A stretch of DNA of 33,645 bases, taken from contig JBFLZY010000025.1 of the NCBI GenBank assembly GCA_040755975.1, forward strand, positions 1-33,645, in the 5' to 3' direction. The stretch is from JAIMBK01 sp040755975 (GTDB lineage Bacteria > Bacillota > Desulfotomaculia > Desulfotomaculales > Nap2-2B). This document shows, piece by piece, positions 30,385 through 33,645 of this stretch. Every line of letters starts with the position of its first letter. Positions within the stretch are counted from its first letter, which is position 1. The notes under the pieces were generated by a model. It was not told the DNA's origin. It was given only the letters and a program-made list of their open reading frames with translations, and searched no databases. The translations under genes and the position numbers were made by a program.

Positions 30385-31745
30385 CGGCGGCCACCCCCGC
30401 CGGGAGGGGGCCCCGGGAAGAATGGCGAGCCTGTCGTTCTCGTCGTTGACTGCGTTGTTCCCGCCCCTTTCTGCCCGGTGACGACCAGTTCCCCTTCCGT
30501 CAGGCCGGCGGTTATCTCCACCGCCTGGTTGTTACTGATCCCCGTCTGAACCGGCCGCAGCTCAAGCTGCCCTTTGTTGAGGACGAGCACCACGCCCTGG
30601 TTCTGCGTAGAAGCGCCCGGCAGCTTAAGACTTCTTGCCGAAGCGTAACTGCGGGCGAAGCTCAAGGCCTGCCTGGGGACGCTCAGCACCTTGCTTTTGG
30701 CTTCCTTGACGATTTCCACGTTGCAAGGCATCCCGGCTTTTAAGCCGGCGGTGTCCCCCTCGATCTCGAGCAGGACTTCGTAAAACTGCACGTTGGACAC
30801 GGTGATTGCCTGCGGCGACACGGCGCTCACCCGGGCAAGGAACTTTTTGTCCGGAAAGGCGTTGACCACGAAGGCCGCCTTCTGGCCGACGGCCACCTGG
30901 CCGATGTCGGCCTCGTTGACCTGGGCGCGCACCCTTAACTTTTTGCTGACCACGCTGAGCAGCGGGCGGCTGGTGTTGTCCGACCCGCTCACCGTGACGC
31001 CGGTGACCCGCTGGCCGACGGTGGCGTTGACTTCGGCGACGATCCCGTCGAAGGGAGCGAGAAGGCGCGTGGCTTCCTGGTTGCTCTCCGCCAGGCGGAC
31101 CTGTGCTTCCGCCGCCTCCACGGAAGCCCTCGCCTGCTCGATCTGTTCCGGGCGGCTCCCCGCCTCCGCCAGCTTTACCTTGCTCTGCGCCTGCTGCCAG
31201 CGGGAAAGGGCCGCCGCGTAACTGCTTCGGGCGTCGTCTAATTCTTTTTGCGTGGCCGCCCCCTCCTTAACGAGCAGCTCAAGGCGCTCCAGCTGTTTTT
31301 GGGCGGTGTCTTTGGCCACGCGGGCGCTTTCTTCCTCGGCTTTAAGCTGGGCGATCTCCTCCGGGAGGCTTCCGTTTTCCAGCTCGGCCAGCCGGGCCCG
31401 GGCGCTGCGTAGATTAGCCCGGGCCGAGGCGAGCTGGGAGAGCTGCTCCAAGTCCTCCTGGGCCATGAGAAGCTGCCCCTCTTTCACCTCCTGCCCCTGC
31501 TCCACGGCGACCGTCTTGACCGTGCCGGGGTTTTTGAAGGAAAGGTTCAGGCTCTGCACGGGTTCGACCGTTCCGCTGGCGGTAATCGTGACCGCCAGGT
31601 TGCCGGCGGTGACGGCGGCGGTCAGGTAGTCCGCTTTTTGCGCACTGATCTTTTTCTGCCAGAACCAGCCGCCGATGGCGACAAGAAGAATTAAGGCCGC
31701 GGCCAGGATGACGAAAAGTGACTTCCTCGGCTTGCTTTTCAGAAT
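30381..31745 (-). CDS. Membrane fusion protein of the efflux pump (MacA/YknX type), odd start
   Basis: About 454 residues if begun near 31745. The N-terminus reads LKSKPRKSLFVILAAALILL, a basic stretch and one membrane helix, then a biotinyl-lipoyl-like half (SLNLSFKNPGTVKTVAVEQG), a long coiled coil (about 90-190), the second lipoyl half (LLAPFDGIVAEVNATVGQRV), a beta-barrel and the membrane-proximal domain. It ends in a Gly/Pro-rich tail. In this frame no ATG, GTG or TTG occurs before the membrane helix. AGGAG (31755-31759 region) lies nine bases before ATT 31743-31745. So the start is a rare ATT (or CTG next to it), or there is a one-base frameshift in the AAAA run behind a GTG. A start at GTG 31559 would remove the helix and part of the fold. 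Confidence 0.83.
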   Translation of the reverse strand: MLKSKPRKSLFVILAAALILLVAIGGWFWQKKISAQKADYLTAAVTAGNLAVTITASGTVEPVQSLNLSFKNPGTVKTVAVEQGQEVKEGQLLMAQEDLEQLSQLASARANLRSARARLAELENGSLPEEIAQLKAEEESARVAKDTAQKQLERLELLVKEGAATQKELDDARSSYAAALSRWQQAQSKVKLAEAGSRPEQIEQARASVEAAEAQVRLAESNQEATRLLAPFDGIVAEVNATVGQRVTGVTVSGSDNTSRPLLSVVSKKLRVRAQVNEADIGQVAVGQKAAFVVNAFPDKKFLARVSAVSPQAITVSNVQFYEVLLEIEGDTAGLKAGMPCNVEIVKEAKSKVLSVPRQALSFARSYASARSLKLPGASTQNQGVVLVLNKGQLELRPVQTGISNNQAVEITAGLTEGELVVTGQKGAGTTQSTTRTTGSPFFPGPPPGGGGRR

Positions 31746-31778
31746 ACGGCACCACTCCTGTCTTTTTAAAGGTTATTT

Positions 31779-32609
31779 TTAGGCCGGGGCAAGGGGCAGG
31801 GTGAAGCTGAAGGTGGAGCCGGCCCCCTCCCGGCTGCTGACCAGAACTTTGCCGCCGTGGAGTTCCACGATCTGCTTGACGATGGCCAGGCCGAGGCCTG
31901 TTCCGCCGAGGGCTCGGGAGCGCGATTTTTCCACCCGGTAAAAGCGCTCCCAGATGTGCGGCAGATCTTCTTCCGGAATGCCCGGTCCCTGGTCGCTCAC
32001 GCTGATTGTGGCCTGCTGTCCGGAAAAAGAGGCCTGCATTTTGATTACCCCCTTAGGCGGTGAAAACCGGATGGCGTTTTGCACGAGGTTGATCAAAACC
32101 TGCTCGATGCGCTCTTCGTTTCCCGGCAGGGCGGGGAAACCGGGGGGTATTTCCTGTTCGACGCAAAGGTCTTTTTCTTCGAGCTGGGGTTTCAGCTTGA
32201 GCAGGACCCCGGCAAACAACTCGGGCACGTCGATGGAATTCAGGTCCCAGGTCACCTTGCCCGACTCCAGCCGCGCCAGGTCGAGCAGCTCGTTAATCAG
32301 GCGGCCCAGGCGCAGGCTTTCCTTGTGGATTACCTTTAAATATTCCGCCTGGACCGTCCTGTCTGCCGTCACCTCGTCAAGGAGGGCTTCGGTGAAGCCC
32401 TGGATGGAGGTAAGCGGGGTGCGTATTTCGTGGGATACGTCCGCAATAAAATCGCGGCGGAGCTGTTCCAGCTTCCTGGCTTCGGTAACGTCTTTGATGA
32501 TCCCCACAGCCCCGTAGATGGCCCCGTCCCTGCCCCGGAGGGGGGCCACCAGGGCAAAAAGGATGCTTTTTTTACCGGGGAGCCTGCTGAACAGGCTCCT
32601 GCCCATCAT
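31779..32609 (-). CDS. Histidine kinase, truncated sensor part
   Basis: A 276-residue kinase with the H-box DVSHEIRTPL (phosphorylated H60), N-box NLVQNAIRFS, the DQGPGIP G1 box and GGTGLGLAIVKQI. Only the end of a PAS domain (residues 1-45, LFALVAPLRGRDGAIYGAVG) precedes the H-box. Kinases of this PhoR/ResE/WalK type are usually 450-600 residues with membrane helices, HAMP and PAS, and none of these is present. The start ATG overlaps the response regulator stop by ATGA. A deletion in the gene seems likely, leaving a soluble kinase that may be constitutive or sense inside the cell. Confidence 0.88.
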   Translation of the reverse strand: MMGRSLFSRLPGKKSILFALVAPLRGRDGAIYGAVGIIKDVTEARKLEQLRRDFIADVSHEIRTPLTSIQGFTEALLDEVTADRTVQAEYLKVIHKESLRLGRLINELLDLARLESGKVTWDLNSIDVPELFAGVLLKLKPQLEEKDLCVEQEIPPGFPALPGNEERIEQVLINLVQNAIRFSPPKGVIKMQASFSGQQATISVSDQGPGIPEEDLPHIWERFYRVEKSRSRALGGTGLGLAIVKQIVELHGGKVLVSSREGAGSTFSFTLPLAPA

Positions 32610-33286
32610 TCGGTCACCTCGAACCGGTAGCCCTTCCCCCAGACCGTGGCTATGCAGTTCTTGTTCCCGGGATTTTTAAGTTTTTCCCGCAACCTTTTGA
32701 TGTGGGTGTCCACCGTCCGGGAATCCCCGGGGTATTCGTAGCCCCAGACCTGCTCCAGGATCTGTTCGCGCGAGTAGACGCGCCGGGGGTGGGAGGCCAG
32801 GAACCACAGCAGGTCGAACTCTTTCGGGGTGAGCTGGATTTCTTTCCCCCCGGCCTCCACCTGGCAGGCGTTCCGGTCGATCGACAGCCCCGGGAAGTGC
32901 AGGACGTCGTTTGAACCGCCGGCATGCTTCAGGCGGCGCAGGACCGCCTTCACCCTGGCCACCATTTCCCGGGGGGAAAACGGCTTCGCTATGTAGTCGT
33001 CGGCGCCCAGCTCAAGGCCGAGGATCCGGTCGGATTCCTCGCCCCTTGCCGTCAGCATGATGATGGGCACCGTCAACGTTTTTCTTATTTCCTTGCAGAC
33101 GGTCCAGCCGTCCATTTTGGGCAGCATGAGGTCAAGAACAATCAGGTCAGGAACGGCAGACCGCACCATCGCAAGCGCCTTTTCCCCGTCTTCGGCCGTT
33201 TCGACCCGGTAGCCTTCCTTGCGCAGGTAAACGCTCACCAGTTCCCGGACGTGCTCATCGTCTTCTACTACGAGGACTGTTTCCAC
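32606..33286 (-). CDS. OmpR/PhoB-family response regulator
   Basis: A 226-residue regulator. The receiver domain (1-120) has the acidic pair D9-D10, phosphorylation site D52 (IVLDLMLPKMDG), LTARG and the Lys in AKPFSP. The C-terminal winged helix (130-226) contains LTPKEFDLLWFLASHP, RVYSREQILEQVWG and DTHIKRLREKL, ending in GKGYRFE. It is complete. The start ATG follows CAGGAGG. It overlaps the kinase gene and probably controls the efflux operon and itself; the direct repeats at 33315-33341 are a candidate site. Confidence 0.95.
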   Translation of the reverse strand: METVLVVEDDEHVRELVSVYLRKEGYRVETAEDGEKALAMVRSAVPDLIVLDLMLPKMDGWTVCKEIRKTLTVPIIMLTARGEESDRILGLELGADDYIAKPFSPREMVARVKAVLRRLKHAGGSNDVLHFPGLSIDRNACQVEAGGKEIQLTPKEFDLLWFLASHPRRVYSREQILEQVWGYEYPGDSRTVDTHIKRLREKLKNPGNKNCIATVWGKGYRFEVTE

Positions 33287-33297
33287 GGGGCGAACCT

Positions 33298-33359
33298 CCT
33301 GGTAATATTTGCCGCTTTATTTGCACAAACTTTATTTGCACTAAGTAATTTATACCAGG
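33298..33359 (-). promoter_or_regulatory. Response regulator promoter with direct repeats and flanking inverted repeat
   Basis: On the minus strand TGG-TATAAA forms an extended -10 (plus 33349-33357). Just downstream are two perfect copies of CTTTATTTGCAC (33315-33326 and 33330-33341, period 15). The whole segment is enclosed by CCTGGTA (33298-33304) and TACCAGG (33353-33359). OmpR-type regulators bind direct repeats, so autoregulation is possible. No good -35 is seen. Confidence 0.45.
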
Positions 33360-33388
33360 TTATTGTGACGATTTTGTGAACAAATTTC

Positions 33389-33409
33389 AAAAAAAAAAAA
33401 AAAAAAAAA
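33389..33409. repeat. Homopolymer run of 21 A
   Basis: An uninterrupted run of 21 adenines upstream of the response regulator promoter (a T tract in the direction of that gene). It could serve as an UP-element-like A/T tract, be prone to length change, or be imprecise in the assembly. Confidence 0.9.
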
Positions 33410-33410
33410 T

Positions 33411-33645
33411 GAATTAATCAGTTATAATCGTTTATTATTAGCATGTGAATAATACGTGACGTCAGGAATCCCGTTTTTTCAACCGAGAAATTTTAAGTCA
33501 CAGTGATGTGGAGAGGTCAGGCTATTTTTTAAGCTATTTTAAACCGCCAAAAACAGACAAAAAATTTTAAATCCCGGAAGGATTTTCAAAAAATATGTCG
33601 AAGAAAATATTTCCAAAAAGGGGTGCCCAGGCTTGAAAAACCACT
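33411..33645. other. Non-coding A/T-rich end of the window, Spo0A-box-like site
   Basis: No convincing gene is visible in these last 235 bp. A 7-base TGTCGAA (33596-33602) matches the core of the Spo0A box of spore formers, and AAATTTTAAG occurs once at 33488-33497. Both are short and could be chance. The region may be the promoter of a gene beyond the window. Confidence 0.3.

Noticed and set aside
33315..33341. Two-copy repeat considered as a CRISPR fragment
   Set aside because: Only two 12-bp units with 3 bp between them and no cas genes; the position suits a regulator site.

Overview
The window looks like a chromosomal segment of an anaerobic, endospore-forming, Gram-positive bacterium of the Firmicutes, probably of the Desulfotomaculum/Pelotomaculum/Moorella kind. 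The evidence is a spore photoproduct lyase-type gene, strong AGGAGG ribosome binding sites with many GTG and TTG starts, cobamide-dependent methyltransferases with a tetrahydrofolate-type partner, many ferredoxin and NuoEFG-type proteins, and no oxygen-dependent enzymes. The genus is an inference. Most of the window is GC-rich. The spore lyase gene and one methyltransferase gene are visibly more AT-rich.

Layout. 1-3,210 (mostly minus strand): a PIN-domain protein overlapping an Xre/ImmA-IrrE regulator-protease (toxin-antitoxin-like), a doubtful small ORF, a spore photoproduct lyase homologue, and a 46-codon remnant of an ADP-ribosylglycohydrolase. 3,300-4,960: an IS110-family element lying between two copies of a ~62-bp direct repeat. 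5,000-12,600 (plus strand): a corrinoid methyl-transfer cluster. It has a pterin-dependent methyltransferase, a corrinoid protein, a UroD-type methyltransferase, the remnant of another UroD-type methyltransferase, a RACo-type corrinoid activator, a GntR/UTRA regulator, a second corrinoid protein, a DUF1638 protein and a broken P-loop GTPase gene. 12,528-14,703: a LysR regulator divergent from a flavodoxin-ferredoxin protein, with two matching dyad sites between them. 14,820-26,007 (plus strand): a soluble chemoreceptor-like protein, divergent NuoE- and NuoF-like proteins, a NuoG/GltD fusion, a PhlG/phloretin-hydrolase-like metalloenzyme, a fumarate-reductase-like flavoprotein, an FMN/Fe-S flavoprotein, an MFS transporter and a short-chain dehydrogenase. 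26,036-33,286 (minus strand): a CBS-GGDEF protein with an unknown partner, a secreted DUF2680 protein, and a two-component system followed by a MacAB/YknXYZ-type efflux system.

How the genes may work together (inference). The first large cluster can take a methyl group from a methylated substrate, possibly a methoxylated aromatic, pass it over cobamide to a folate, and keep the corrinoid active through RACo. The flavodoxin-ferredoxin protein could supply low-potential electrons. The second cluster looks like a catabolic island for a plant-type polyphenol or a related ketone: import (MFS), C-C bond hydrolysis (PhlG-like), reductions (FAD and FMN flavoproteins, SDR), and an unusual electron-transfer complex whose NuoF-like subunit seems to have lost its FMN/NADH site and whose NuoG-like subunit carries its own FAD/NAD(P)H module. 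A demethylation module beside a C-C hydrolase and reductase module is the most interesting feature of the window. Several genes are remnants (ADP-ribosylglycohydrolase, UroD methyltransferase tail, GTPase), so the region has been rearranged repeatedly.
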